Assembly (NCBI GenBank): GCA_918026815.1
Contig: CAKJVC010000188.1
Coordinates: 1-64,000, forward strand
DNA from: Chalara sp. BL73
Lineage: Eukaryota; Ascomycota; Leotiomycetes; Helotiales
DNA length: 64,000 nt
Direction of reading: 5' to 3'
The position numbers were made by a program, and so were the translations under genes. This document shows, piece after piece, positions 37,201-49,976 of the stretch. Each line of letters begins with the position of its first letter. The stretch's first letter is position 1. The notes beneath the pieces were generated by a model, which worked only from the letters and a program-made list of their open reading frames with translations, made no database searches and was not told the DNA's origin.

Positions 37201-39936
37201 TTGAGTGGCTCGCTTCGTCATCTCTTACTTTCAGCACTACTACAGCTTGATGTCGCTTCATGAGGATGTGAGGTGGATGCAAAACCTAGGACTATCGTAA
37301 GAAGGTCTTGTTGGCGTGAATCTATTTCTCTCATAATCTCGTCTGTGGATACTCGAAATTGAAGTAAACGTCGCTGGCGAAAAATTGACAAATGTAAGCC
37401 CTCCGGTATTAACAGGCGTAAGTTAGGATGCAGCTCCGTGATGAGGGAGATTTAAAGTTAGCGGAGTTAGAGTCTGAGTATGCGCTTCTAATATTCTGTA
37501 TGTTTGTCTCAAACTCCTCCTTCATCGAAGAATTCTCAAACACGGAGCCTGTAGGATAGGGTGAATAATATAACAGGATGATTGAGAAGGCTCACATTGC
37601 TGGGAACATTCAGGTAAAGGATTCACTAAAAAAGAATACCCATAACCACTGGGATCTCTATTCCAGCAGCTTACCCATGGATGAGAAGGCAGGCATGCGA
37701 TGTGAAAGGGACCACAGGAAGTAACTGAGGAGGCTATTGAGCTATCGCCCTTTAACCATAGCTTAACTGAGTTGAATCCGACGGATTAGTGACGGAAGAT
37801 GCTGTGGTTCTGAGTAACTGCTTCCGCTGGCTAATTGATCTGGCTAAACTGGGCCCTCTGAAATGTTGATAATTTCTGTATGCACACGATGAGTACCCAT
37901 GGGCAACTTTGGACCATTGGCATATGTAAATGATGAGTGACTTGCACTACAACCCATAGCTTCAGCATAGCCACATCGGCCCTGTTCAATGATCTGTTAT
38001 TTCCCAACTATAACCGCGGTATGGAGCTCAAGCCTCCCTAGATTGTGGCTTCAAGCCATGACCCGCGGAGTCGGCTCGGCTAGGCTGGCGGTACGAAAAT
38101 ATCTTGGCATTGCTACATGCTACACGCTGTATGCAAGCCACCGCCCTTCTGGTGTAGTCCGTGTCATAGACCCTACGCCTCTATATGCACATTCTGATGT
38201 TGAACGCTAGGTGGCCGACATTGTTATGATATGGAAAAGACTGATCACTTTGTCCATGGAAACTTCCGTTACCATGAGACAGGAGATGCGCTTTGGGGAC
38301 ACCATTATAAGCCTCACTCTCAAAAGGGTACGCGGTAGTTAGGCTAGGGCGACTGATTCACGCGCCCCTTATCCCTATTCACACACCCCTATCTCCACCT
38401 TTTTCAACCTCTTTCCCCAATCGTTAAGTTGCTACGTACGATTACGTCACATTGTAACCTCTAAATTCTTCAACAATATAAAGGATGCTTTGGGTTAGGG
38501 GTTTTGAGGGTGTCTCACACACCATATGTATTTATTTGTTGTAAAATAGTACCAAGCACAAAGGTTAGTCAATACAAAATGTGGGAAGGGGGGCGCATGA
38601 ATTAATGGCCAAATGGGAATTTCCAGGTTCGGCTAAAAATTCAAGACATCTGCAGGGGAATTGTGCAACGGTTGGAAGGTCTTGTTTCGAAGCGCCAATT
38701 CTACATAAAAGTTCTTTGGGCGGTTGTCGATCAGAATACTGGGCCGACTATTGGAAGGGTGTAATAGAACGAAAGAGCTTGGTTTAGACTAGAGTATGAG
38801 GACCTCTATGCTTGCCTCTAGAATAAGGTTTGCACATGATCCGTGCGTCACGCCGCATGTGTCTAAGCACGTGGTATTGAGTTCTATTCAACTCGGACCC
38901 TTCGATGCATGCGGTAAAACAGAGCTGGATTTGAAAACCGAATTTTTTAACCTTACATCAGAGGCGTCCTGTCTTTCTAATCATTTGCTGGGATCGTTAG
39001 TTCACGCAGCGGGTTTTCCCCAAAGGTTACTCTGAAGTGGGGCTTTGTAGGCATACATTCCGCTTACTCACTGCGGGCAATTGAGTGGCTGGAGCACGGC
39101 AAACTTGCTTTAATTTATAGGCTTTATTTTTCCTACTATTTTCATCCTTTCCTGTTTACGCGGGCTGTGTGTCTACGTAGACTATTCTCTCTTTATAGAG
39201 CAAGGTGGAAATTGGGTAACGCCAACCTCCATATCTTTATTATGTGGTTGAAATTGTTTTGAATGTCTACAATCACCACATTCGGGAAGCTGACGTCCAG
39301 GCCCGCGTGTTGCAGGATCCGGCAGTACTAAAGAGCATCTAGGTCAATCAGTGGCTGATTTTGCCTTTTGCCCCGATTGGTTCATAACCCTAAATTTATT
39401 TACCCATCCCAATCCCCATCCCAATCTCCATTCTTCTAGGTGCCCTCCTGACGCTTTGTGCAACTCACTGACGCCCAGAATTCCTATTTTTTTTCTTGGC
39501 GGTGGTATTCGGGCGAATGAAACACGGCGTCGATATGTGGGTAAGGGACTCTGATCATTAGCGGACTCAGCCCGAGTGTAAAACAAGCAATATAATTTAT
39601 GTGTTTCGCAGCTTATTAATGGCTTTATAGCTTTATCTGCTTGTGATGGGCCTTTACATGCTTTATGGTTATTAGGCTGCGATTACACATGCAAGTGTAA
39701 GATTCGGTGGATAGGGTACCAAGAGGTAAGGCAAGTTAGTTCTGTCGATACATCAAACGCCTCAGCGCCACCAGATTCTTATTCGCCGCCACAATTTCGC
39801 CTAACAGCCGGAAGGTAATGCCCCTTACTTATATATTCCAACTGTCACCCTCAGATGCGTAGCGAGAAGCGATATACCTGTGGAGCCTACTAAGATACTG
39901 CGATTTGTTGTACACATAGCACCAACAGTTGTTTCC
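34261..39936. other. 5.7-kb gene desert
   Basis: I find no supported gene. Small frames (34091-34679, 35418-35737, 36302-36566, 36665-36935, 37989-38210, 38581-39035, 39344-39586) lack motifs, starts with good context, or splice continuity. A few stretches read like broken coding sequence (for example 36210-36300 and 36710-36850 on the plus strand), but no family could be named. The first 200 bp are the esterase promoter and the last few hundred the promoter of the SAT4-MFS gene. Confidence 0.45.
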
Positions 39937-42459
39937 ATGTTCCTTCACAGCGGCCGTAACGCAGGTGTCTTCATTGGCGCGACTGTAACTTTTATACTTG
40001 CCTCCGCTTTCTTCGCCGCGCGCATCATCAGCCGATTTGGCATCGTCAAACGCCCCGGCTGGGATGATTATACCATTATACTAGCATGGGTAAGCGGATC
40101 TCTTTGATAAGACTACAACGAGACTAATATATTTATCCTCTAGATTCTTGCCTTTGGCATGTCTACTGCCATCGCCTTTGGCGCTTCTAAGGGGTTAGGG
40201 CTACATAAGGAGAGCATCCAAACTTCCTGGGTTTACCCATTGCTGGTATCCAGATATGTTGCTGTCGTTTTATTTCACCCTACATTGATGGTGACCAAGT
40301 CTTCCATCCTTCTCCTCTACCTTAGCATCGCGAACTACCCCCAGAAGTTCTTACGCATTGGCTCCTACATAACCCTCGCTATCGTCCTTGTCGGTGGTTC
40401 TGTCCTCACATTCATTACTGCCTTCCAGTGCAGTCCTGTACAAGCTGTCTACAATCTCACTATCCAAAACTCCAGATGTATCGCCATTGAGACTATCAAT
40501 CTCGCCTCGGTTCCTGTCAACATCGCCACGGATCTTGCTATCCTCATCCTGCCTATCCCAGTATTGACAACCCTGCCCTTGCCCATGCGGAGAAAGACCA
40601 TCCTGATATTGAGTTTCGTACTTGGCGTCATCTTTGTCATCGTGGTTGACGTCGCGCGCATCTACTACGTGCAGCTGGCGATTAGTAGTATGGGCCAACT
40701 GGTCAGCACCGGGCCTTCCATTCATAGTCTAGAATACTTCTATGATGGTAGTCTGGCGCTTCTGTGGTCGGCTGTTGAGGTTAATGTGGTTATCGTCTGC
40801 GCCTGCGTGCCTACCCTCAAGCCGTTGGCTAAGCGATGGATGCCGAAAGCCAGGGAAAAGAGAGCTCATGGCGACACCGTCAATATATTGCAGCCACCCT
40901 CTTCATCACAAGCAGATTCTGTTGATATACGCCGGCACAAAGGCGGGCCTCATTATCAGCAGGGTTCTACAAAAAGCCAACTTACCATAAGTTCGCATTT
41001 GAGGCCAGCAGCGCAACCAGCGGAAAACCAAGAGCAGAAAGAGATAACAATGGAATGCTCTGCTACTGCGGCAGACATGGAGCATGCGCTTCCATCCCCG
41101 CAATTCGAATCCGCCACCTATTTTGGATTTATCACAATGGAACGGCCCAAGTGTATGCTCGATATGGGGGGTTTAGAATCCGTCAAGTACTGCACTTTAG
41201 TTGCTACCCTTCTCTTCCTAGAGGGATTCTTATCTGTCATGCTCTTCGCTGTCAATGGTAAGGTGCTTATCATAAAAAATCAGATCCAGGCCACGGGCAT
41301 CTCATCAGCTACATACGGTGGCATCGTTGTCGGCTCCTTTCTTGGATATTGCCTCCTGCATCGCGTTGGATTTAAAGGCACGTTCGTTACTGCTTTGGGT
41401 GTATGCTGCATTGGAACACTTATGTTTTGGCCATCTGGAGTCCTGCATTCCTATCCTGGGTTTATTACCTCTAACGTTGTCGTGGGAATTGCTTTAGCCT
41501 TATTCGACATATCTGCCACGTCCTTTCTCACACTCTGCGGACCACCCCAACTTACCGTAAGCCGGGTCCTCGTGGGTCAGGGTGTTACGCTGATTGGTGG
41601 AACACTGAGCTTTGTGCTCTCGGCAAAGGTTTTCTTTGCGCATATGGACACCGTTCGAAGCCTGATTGCCATCCAGTGGACTTACCTGGTTCTCACACTC
41701 TCAACGGCTTTGCTTGGGTTATTGTTCTACTACGTGCCGCTTCCTGAAGCAACTGACTCGGACATACGCAGCCGACAGCAACGGCTGCAAATGAACCCTC
41801 CGCAGAAATTATTTAGCAGAATTCCTGTCGCCTTCACCACGTTAGCTCTAGCAGTCCTTGCAGCGTTCTGTTCAGCCGGTTCCTTGGTATGTATCCGAAG
41901 ATACATAGGTAGTCTCTTGTCAACGATTTCCACCAGTACTCAGACTTCGCCGAATCTCGCGGTATTGGATCTCAACTTAGTTTTAACTGCTATGTATACC
42001 ATTGGCCATTTTATCCTTGCCTTCTTGTGCCTTCTCATCCCTCCGCGCCTCCTTCTGCTATTTGCTTTTGGTTGTGGAATCGCGTTCTCCGCACTGCTCC
42101 ACAAGCCTGAATTCCACTCGGTCAATACAGCCCAATATGTGGTGCTTTTTTTCGGCCTCTTCTTAGGACCTATTCCTAACTTCTGTTTCGCTATCACGCT
42201 AGGTAGCATGGGCAGATGGACCAAACTCGCTGCGTGCCTAATTGAGATGGGCTGTGGCCTCGGAGCTTCTGCCAGCCCTTTTATCATGCTGGCTGTGCTT
42301 AAGGCGCCGAATTCTGTGCAATACTCGTTCGTAGTGGTTATTGTCTTATTTTCTACTGGGGCTCTTTTTCCACTGTACCTCAACCTAGTTCGTGCTTCAG
42401 GACCTAATGGTCCGCCCCCAGCCTGGCGAATTTTAGAAAATGTCTTCCAGAGGAACTAA
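39937..42459 (+). CDS. Fusion protein: SAT4/rhodopsin domain plus fucose-permease-like MFS transporter
   Basis: One 54-nt intron (40090-40143, GTAAGC...CTAG) gives an 822-residue protein. Residues 1 to about 285 form a complete SAT4/rhodopsin-like unit: RPGWDDYTIILAW, GASKGLGLHKE, TKSSILLLYLSIANYP, ITAFQCSPVQAVYN and a final PTLKPLAKRW. A polar linker of about 110 residues follows (residues about 285-395). Residues about 396-822 are an MFS transporter with ATYGGIVVGSFLGYCLLHRV, GFKGTFVTALG, LMFWPSGVLHSYPGF, FLTLCGPPQ and YYVPLPEATDSD, all typical of the fungal L-fucose-permease-like group. The join is inside one uninterrupted ORF, so it is not an artefact of gene calling. The start is the first in-frame ATG after a non-ATG opening. 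The transporter substrate and the role of the SAT4 part are unknown. Confidence 0.85.
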
Positions 42460-45400
42460 ACGTTGCCTCGTTTATGTTTAATGCGCGCCATTCTTCGTAT
42501 CCCGTTCAAGCGTCATCAAGATATCTGCTTTGTTAGCATATGATTCACTGCTAAAGCACCGAAATTTTGCTGGCACAGACTGTTTTGCAGTTCGAAGCCC
42601 ACCTCTCGAGCGAGCACAAAGCAGCTTTCTATACCTGCATATCCCAATCGCACAACTTCCCTCCTAGTCACAGTCGTGACATGCGGTTTGCAACCGAGAT
42701 TGACCGTTACGCTTGCGGAAGATCAACTATTGGCTTATAGATCGGTATAGTGATACGGTGCAATATCTTGATATTGCTGGTGTTGTGTCGAAGATAGGGA
42801 CATGATCATCACTTTTCTAGAGATTGCGGCCTTTGTTCATGGCAGTCTCATTAATGCTAAGGGATATATATTAAGTGGGAAGCTTCTTCCACGGATGGCG
42901 TTTGGTTGTGAAGGCCAACTTTGGCACGTGGGCGCCCCTAACTCCCCAGATTAAGACTATAGGGAACTTCCTAATTGAATTCATCTTGGGGCACATAGAT
43001 TAGAGGATCTTTGAGTGGTCGCTTTGTCCCCGACATACTTTAAGTACAATCTCTGTGGCGCTAGTTTCCTCCTTTGAGACCAATTACGCCGCATTATCCT
43101 TCAAATAGAGGTAGCGTAGGGAGGTATGGATAGGATATTCACTATAATTCTGGAAATCTACGACGAGCTCTAGGTTCCGTTTAACAAACTCTTGTATATA
43201 GATAATGGATGCAGCAAACAAACTTATGGCCTCTTACAATTACATGGCATTGGCGGCGATATCACAATGTTGAGCAGTCATTGGTGCGAGACTAAAGTGG
43301 CAGCTGGGAATGATGAAAAAGGCTCGCTCTTGGCGGAAGGATCTGGCATAGCCAAAGGAATATTCTTCAATCGACATTAGAGTGGCGTCCGAATCTGTGA
43401 GAGTCCTGTGTAGAGCTGCTCCTTCTTGCTCGAGGGTTGGGAGCATGTGAGCTCGGAGGCTTTATCGCCTCTGGCAGAAATAGGACCTAGTAGGCAAGGG
43501 AATCAATTGAAGGCCATGTGAGGGTATCACAGCGATAAGAGTACAGACTTGTAGGAGCGTTACAGGTGATGATATTTCCTACAAATTACGGCTTAATATG
43601 TGTGCGTGAGGCACTCTGGCTCCTTGGCCTGCCTACACAAGCCGATTCCTGACAGCCTCCCTAAAAATAGCCAACAGATGTCTCTCTGTTGAACGCTTGC
43701 TTATGAGTATTACACTAGAACAATTTATCCCGCATATCGAAACGCGTCATTGCGGTTCTCAGTGCGGAGATTATCCCCTAGCACGAAATAATGACGGAAG
43801 ATGGCAAAGCGAGCTTCGATTTCGCCAATGGCGACAACGGAAATCCTTAAAACCTGTGATCAGTCTTAGGTAACATGGATGGCAACTACGGGCGTATAGT
43901 CTGTCTTTTCAATAACCACAAGCGCACTGAAAGTCTTGCTAAAAGCCAGCCTAGAGCCCAGCTGGCTTTACCTCGAAGAGTCGCGATGGATCGATAGTAG
44001 AGAACGGCTCAAGGTCTCCCCGATTGATGGCATGTTTTGCAACGGCAGCTTTAGACACTTTATAGTTGGCCTTGGCGTAGTAGGTACGGATATCTAGGCC
44101 CTGTTCGTGAGCTTTAGTCATAGAGAGAAGTGCAGAGACTTGTTCTGCTTATCAGAGCATTTCGATTCCTTCGTGAATCCAAGCAGGGTGCGGAGGTATC
44201 GTGTCCATATCGCACACGCAGAGAGTGCTATCTCAGCCATCTTGTAACCACACCAGGCGCATGTTGATGCTGATGCAAAGGTGAAGTTGTGGTCATGAAG
44301 TTAATACTATGAAAGTATGCAGATAAAGTCGCCGCAGTGGCGGGGGCTCGTGAATACTGGTCCCATAGTACTGGATTCACGTTCAGCAGTTAACTGCTTC
44401 GTTCCAAATCCTCAGCCTTCAGCATTGTCTGGTCGAAATCTGGGAACTCGAAGTGAGGCGCTTGTGGACCCGAGCAAACAAAACCCCCAATAACGCAATA
44501 ATTCAAATGATTATTATAATACTTATTTTCTATGGGCTAAGCGTTTGGGCTGCTTGGTTGTTATTCCAATTACCACTTGCCTCTTGAAGCTTCATTTTTT
44601 CTCTCTTTACCCGCCAGTCAGTAAACCCAATGACGGAAGTCTCTAACTAGCAGCGCTAGCCATTTATCGTATCTGGGACTGGATAATTAAATTAACCCAA
44701 CCTATGAGACTTGCGCTGTATCGAGCAATTCTTAGCTCTTCGCTGTGTATCTCAGTCCATGCCCAATGGAGGATGCCAAGGTCACGTGAGTAAACGACGC
44801 TTTTTTGGATGGACATCTGATGCGCAAAGAACTTGTACTCGGGAGGCGACATGTTTGTATGGAGTAATTCTATGGGCAACAGTTTATACGAAGGAACATA
44901 TCATTTCAATGATCAACCAACATTAAACAGCTCTGAAGTCATACGCTTATCCGAAGCTCTTTAGCATTTTTATTGGCGTTAATACCTCTGATAAGTTCTA
45001 ATACGCTATAGTGTATCTCATGAGGAACGCGAGGCTCTCTGCAAACCTCGTAACGCAATGCTTTAACCTTTTTTTGCATGATTGAGAGAGTAAACTAGAA
45101 AATCTTCACAAATTGGTCGTTTACTGTGCCAAGAAATTTATGCCACGCCATAACAATGGGGCGGGAAAGTCCCGGACCACCCCACGGATTGCGTGACTAT
45201 ATACGCACAGACAAAATCATGCGCTGAAGATATATAAAGTGCTACTTTGGGTCTCTAGATAAGCTTTTTCCGGAAACTGATGGGAAAAACCGTTAACCCT
45301 TATTCCTTAAAATGGCTGTTTTTCATCAGCACATTGCTGTTAGCTAGTTTAGTGTCTGATTGCTCAACCACATAACAGCTTAAATTGTAACAGCACCCAA

Positions 45401-46288
45401 TTCTAGCAATAAAGCATTTGCTACCGATTTTGACCAATGTTAGCGACAGTCTTTAACAACTGGAGGGCAGCTCTACAACCACTGTAAGGCTGCAGAGCAG
45501 GATTACATGGGTTACTGCGTCACACAGATAATTGTCCCAGCATCAATTACTACGGTACAGGAGGAGGATTTGGGTATATGGTCGCAGACCTCGACTAGTT
45601 AACACAAGAAGATAACTCAAATGAACCTTACTTTTAACTTCTGGATTATCTTCTCAAGCTTCTAGAGAGTGAGTTTCCACGTACGCTTACCACCTCTGAT
45701 GGAGAAGGTGAACAAACAGCACCACAGGGTTACCTAAGGAATAGTCTGACATGTTTGATCAGATCGGCCTTCGAGCGGTATCGGTGGTCTCCAGTAGTAT
45801 GACACCGGACCTTGCTGACAGTTCCCCGGCCGTATCCACTTTTTTCCTGTTTTGGCCTTTATCAAGTCAAGGTAGAGGATATCTCTGGCCCTTCCTTTCC
45901 GTGGTAAGGCTAATCCAACGCCCACGACCCCTATAATTAATGTCACTGTTATGGAAAGACGCCATTCAAAACACCTAGGAGCACAAGTTACTAACTACAC
46001 CAGCCCGGCTCTGCCCGCATCTTATTGATTCCATTTGAAATGGCCTATGCAAACTATCGTTGCTAGAGAGGAATGCGCGGCTCCGCAATCTCTTCCCAAA
46101 TAATAATCTATCTATTCTAAGCTACGCAATCCCCAAGCCAAGAGCCCAATAGTTACTCGAGTTGAAATTCCAGTTCACGTAATCGAAATCATGACGTAAG
46201 GGCGAGCTTTTGTCCCAAAATGGGGATTAGATGAGGGCTTCCACACTAATGGCCCAGAAATGAAGTAGTGTACGCAATCCTGACCTCC
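42460..46288. other. Gene-poor region with one decayed coding trace
   Basis: Apart from the minus-strand coding trace at about 43240-44220, no gene is supported. Frames at 44664-44926 and 45734-45946 lack motifs. The last 250 bp are the 3' flank of the ammonium transporter gene. Confidence 0.45.
43240..44210 (-). pseudogene. Unrecognised minus-strand protein remnant
   Basis: A minus-strand frame starting at an ATG near 44208 reads MDTIPPHPAWIHEGIEML, meets two adjacent stops (TGA 44152-44154, TAA 44149-44151), and continues in the same frame as AEQVSALLSMTKAHEQGLD and KANYKVSKAAVAKHAINRG to SRLFE. A GTAAAG donor follows, and after a GATCACAG acceptor the frame resumes as VLRISVVAIGEIEARFAIF. 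A later open stretch (43446-43240: TLEQEGAALHRTLTDSD) may be its 3' part. Composition and splice logic look coding, but I do not recognise the family. Both stops would be Arg and Gln codons (CGA, CAA) before C-to-T change. Confidence 0.4.
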
Positions 46289-48143
46289 TCAAACATTTCG
46301 AGTAGAACCTTCCTCTGGAGTCGGCGTACTAGCATCCAACTGGGGCAACTCTATCCCACTTCCGGTTCCACCACCCGTAACATGGCTGTTCTGACTAGTA
46401 TTCAACGCATTTGAGCTAGCCACCTGGACAAGTCCACCAAGCTCGCTGTGGTAAATAATATCCGCATCAAGAATTAACTGAAATGCTGGGTTTTCTTTAC
46501 CGCGGATCTTGCGAAAGCCGACGATGATGGCTTCCATGAAGATGAGGATGAGTAGGGTGCCAAATCCGGACCAGCAAACAGCGACGACAACATCACTGAC
46601 TTGGATGCCGAGCTGTTCGATTTTGTGGTTGATAATTATAGAGTAGCCATCTAACATCGCAACATCGGCTCTGTAATCTTGTCAGCAAATATTTAAGCAA
46701 CAGGAATAAGAAAGGCAACACATACCTCGCGAACCCAGCAGTTAGCAGCATCCCCACGAAGCCTGCAGTCCCATGAATAACCAAAATATCATTTGTATCA
46801 AAATACAAGGAGCTCAAATTCTGGATCACTGCACAGCATAGACTGCCCGTTATACCGAAAATCGGGGCTGACCAGTACGGCACCTGGACCATCTTCCATT
46901 AGCTTCAACTTTCCCTTGCCGCTTTGCACTCCCTAACCAAAAGGCACGAAAAGGAAAAGGGACAATCTTACATAACCAGCAGCAGGAGTAATAGCCACCA
47001 GTCCCGCCACCGTACCATTACAAAATCCAATGATAGAAAATTTACCGGAGTCGGCTTTCCGTCCCTTAGCAAAGACGTACTCTATGAAAGTCCCCATAGC
47101 CCCACCAGCGCAGGCAGCTAGGTGAGTCGAGATGCAGGCAGACACAGCGCGCAGATTTATGCCGAGTGCTGAACCGCCATTAAATCCAAACCAACCGATC
47201 CAGAGGAGGGCAGTGCCAAGAATCACATTGGTGACATTATGCGGGTTGCTCTTTCTATTGAGTTCATCTTTATCCGCTTGTTGAAGAAGCGGTAAACGAA
47301 ATATTTGGCGGCGCCATTTGACGAAGATGGAGTAGACCGCTGCGGTTACAGCAGATACAATGTGCACTACAGTTCCACCAGAAAAATCAAATACTCCACT
47401 AGTCTCTCCTTTCCAGTAGTTCGCCCAGCCGTGAGGGTTCCATGTTGAACGGGCGATGGGATCGTAGACGAAGGTTGACCAGATGAAAATGAAGACGAGG
47501 AAGTGGAGTGGGCGACCTTTACGGATGACGGCTCCGCTGACTATAGCTCCTCTATAGGGATAGTTAGCAACTGTAATAGCGATTGAGGAGAACGGGGAAC
47601 ATGCGTGAAGCAGGCGAACATGCCTTGGAAGAGAGCATAAACGAGTTGAGGGATCTTGGTCCCAGGCTTATTACCCCATGGAATTGTAAGATCGTTATGT
47701 AATGCAAAGCTTTCTGGTCCTCCCCAGCCTCTTTTGGATCCTGTGAAGGTAATTGTGTAGCCCCAGAGAAACCACTAGATTAAAGTCTATTATAAAGGAC
47801 TCATGGCCTGTATAATCGGGCTTCGTGCCTGGAGACCGATAACAGACGTTGTCATCATGGAAAGCCACATCATCGAGAGGGAGGAGCATTCCTCAGATAT
47901 CCCTGAATAGAACAGACCAAGTCCAGGTACCATGAGGAGGACCAGTGCACTGGAAATCACCACCCAGGCAATATCCGCACCCTATGAAACGTTTGAACTG
48001 GTGCAATCATCATGGAAATGCTTCAACGCTGTACTTACCGAGTAGAATTCATTTGGATTTCTGCCAAAGAAATCTGCAGCCGAAATATTTAAGCTTGTAT
48101 GATTGAAAGCCGTAGTCAAGTCGAATTGAAAATCTAGCGACAT
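46289..48143 (-). CDS. Ammonium transporter (Amt/Mep family)
   Basis: A multi-exon membrane transporter. Exon 1 (48143-48039) encodes MSLDFQFDLTTAFNHTSL to NEFYS. Exon 2 starts at 47981 with GADIAWVVISSALVLLMVPG and GLFYSG. After splicing come WFLWGYTITFTGSKRGWGGP, RGAIVSGAVIRKGRPLHF, VFDFSGGTVVHIVSAVTAA (first pore histidine), WIGWFGFNGGSALGINLRA and FCNGTVAGLVAITPAAGY. IHGTAGFVGMLLTAGFA supplies the second pore histidine, and a last membrane helix with a cytosolic tail ends at GSTRNV. The set matches the eleven-helix Amt/Mep fold that conducts ammonium at the plasma membrane under nitrogen limitation. Two oddities: the segment after FYSG reads ISEECSS where relatives have a basic LLRRK-type loop, and one intron seems to use a GC donor. 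Confidence 0.88.
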
Positions 48144-48806
48144 GTTATATGGTAAGCCTGAAGATGATAATAGAGATGCAAAGAAAGTGGAGCGCGGATT
48201 ATAATATAGGAAGCAGAGCGCAGTCGCAGCTGAATGCTGAAGGGCGAACGCGTAGTCCAGACGCCTTGTCGCTATTAACGACCATTTTCCGTGCAATATT
48301 TGATAGCCATCCTGTCACTCTTCGTTGGCTTGAATCATGTGTATCACTTTAATCCAATCATTTCCTCTCAGGATGAGGCTTACTCAAGCCTTCCAAGCTG
48401 AAATACGGTAGGTACCGAGTGGACTATCGTTGCCGCCCGTGTCCAAGCTTTCGTGGCTTGAAAACACACAATTCACGCGAATCAGCTAAGTGTGATTCTT
48501 TGTGCAGAAGATAAATGCGGAAAGAACCTGTCAAATTGGGATGTAGAGCCTCACGCTACACAACAATAGTAGAACAACTGCCGCCTACCAATAAAGCACC
48601 ACGGCACTATCTAGGCGAACTGAGGGCTATGCTAGGGATGCCGATCTTTCGATATATCCGATGCAGGTAAGGCTCGATATGTTCTCGTATATCCCCTGGA
48701 TATTATTAACTATTCGTCATAGCTGTTGTGTTCATCGTCCTTGGTTTTATCATAAGCAACTGGTGGGGGTTCACTGCTTCTCCTTTTCGGTTAGTGATCC
48801 TGAACA
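48144..48806. promoter_or_regulatory. Upstream region of ammonium transporter with GATA words
   Basis: Four HGATAR-type words occur within 350 bp upstream of the transporter ATG: TGATAA 48165-48170, TGATAG 48301-48306, CGATAG on the minus strand at 48424-48429, and AGATAA 48509-48514. AreA/Nit2 GATA factors regulate ammonium transporters in filamentous fungi through such sites. Their presence fits nitrogen control, but short words like these also arise by chance. The region also carries the promoter of the plus-strand gene at 48807. Confidence 0.35.
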
Positions 48807-49976
48807 ATGTTAAACGGCTACGGCATATCAAGGAACACCCCTGGGTACGAGATTCGCATTTCCCAGGAAGATGTTGACAATGCGTTGTGGTATGTTGAAA
48901 GCCCAGAGCTTTTAGGTCTCCATTCTCGAACACTTGTATTTCCCTCTAGGTCCGCGGCAGATGCTTTCAAGCTCGTTCTAAGCGAGATTACGGAACGTCG
49001 CATGAGCCCCCTTTCAACATCTGGGACTAAGAACTCGGATTGCGCATTTTCACAACTTCTAGATCTGGCTATCGCTTGTTGGCAATATGGTTGCTTTATC
49101 CGCAGTGAGTTTAAAGAATTCGCCAACAATGATCGGAGTTGTTATGACGAACAAGCAATCTTTCTCAACCCAAAAACGCAACAGCGATCTGTTGACTGGA
49201 TGTTCATTGCGCTGGTCTTTGACTTCCCGAATATCTTCGAAAAGAAGTCAGTAGATGTCATTATGGAGTACGACCCCAAAATAAATATAATAGACGAAAA
49301 AAGCTACCATAATTTACCAGGCAATTTTCGAGGTGAGTTACACGATGCCAGAAACATGACCTGACCATAGACTAACCAAAAGCTAGAACTTGTTATTAAA
49401 ATTCGCGAGGAAATAGTGTTAGAAACGTATAATCACATCAGAGATGCTTGGGTCTCGCTCGCCCCTCAGATTGCTCTTATCTCCGAGTTGACGCGAATAC
49501 GGGCGCATTTCAATGAACCCCATCTTGAGTTGGACCTTACAACGCCCAAACCAAGACGCCTATGCGATATTAACCCCGACAGGCTTCTTACAGAATTTGC
49601 GAAGGTGTTGGAAGAACCGGAGGACGGGCAGCCCGGTCCACAGGAGCCTGCCCGACGATCCTCAATCATAGGGCCCGGCTCCAGAGGAGGCGCGGCTTCC
49701 GTGGCAATTTTTCAGGGAATTCGGAGTGCATATGCGAGCGTAAAACGGCATGGCTTCGCTAACCCTACGAATAAACCTCCTGTCGAGGATCCTGCATTAA
49801 GCCAGAGGAGAACAAATCTTGTGTTCAAGATGAATAATTGGCGTAGTAAAAACATTATGGTGGGGATCCCTCTAGGCCCGGGCTCCAAATTTTCAGAGCT
49901 TCGAATGAAACATATTCGGAGTCAGAATGATCCGTTGCCTGTATTGGAGCTTGGAGTCAATGGAATATATTTGTGA
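48807..49976 (+). CDS. Uncharacterised fungal protein (BTB-associated type)
   Basis: Two exons (48807-49332 and 49387-49976, intron 54 nt) give 371 residues starting MLNGYGISRNTPGYEIRI. The middle (QLLDLAIACWQYGCF, VDWMFIALVFDFPNIFEKKS, then KIREEIVLETYNHIRDAW after splicing) has the layout of the helical C-terminal region in fungal proteins annotated as BTB/POZ-domain hypothetical proteins. A clear BTB core is not visible at the N-terminus. The remainder is Pro/Arg-rich with GPGSRGGAASVAIFQ and a final MNNWRSKNIMVGIPLGPG. Function unknown. It is divergent from the ammonium transporter, with 663 bp between starts. Confidence 0.6.

Noticed and set aside
45500..45600. Possible chitin-binding or LysM-like piece (YMGYCV, YYGTGGGFGY in different phases)
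   Set aside because: The cysteine spacing fits neither family, the two pieces are in different frames, and there is no surrounding gene.
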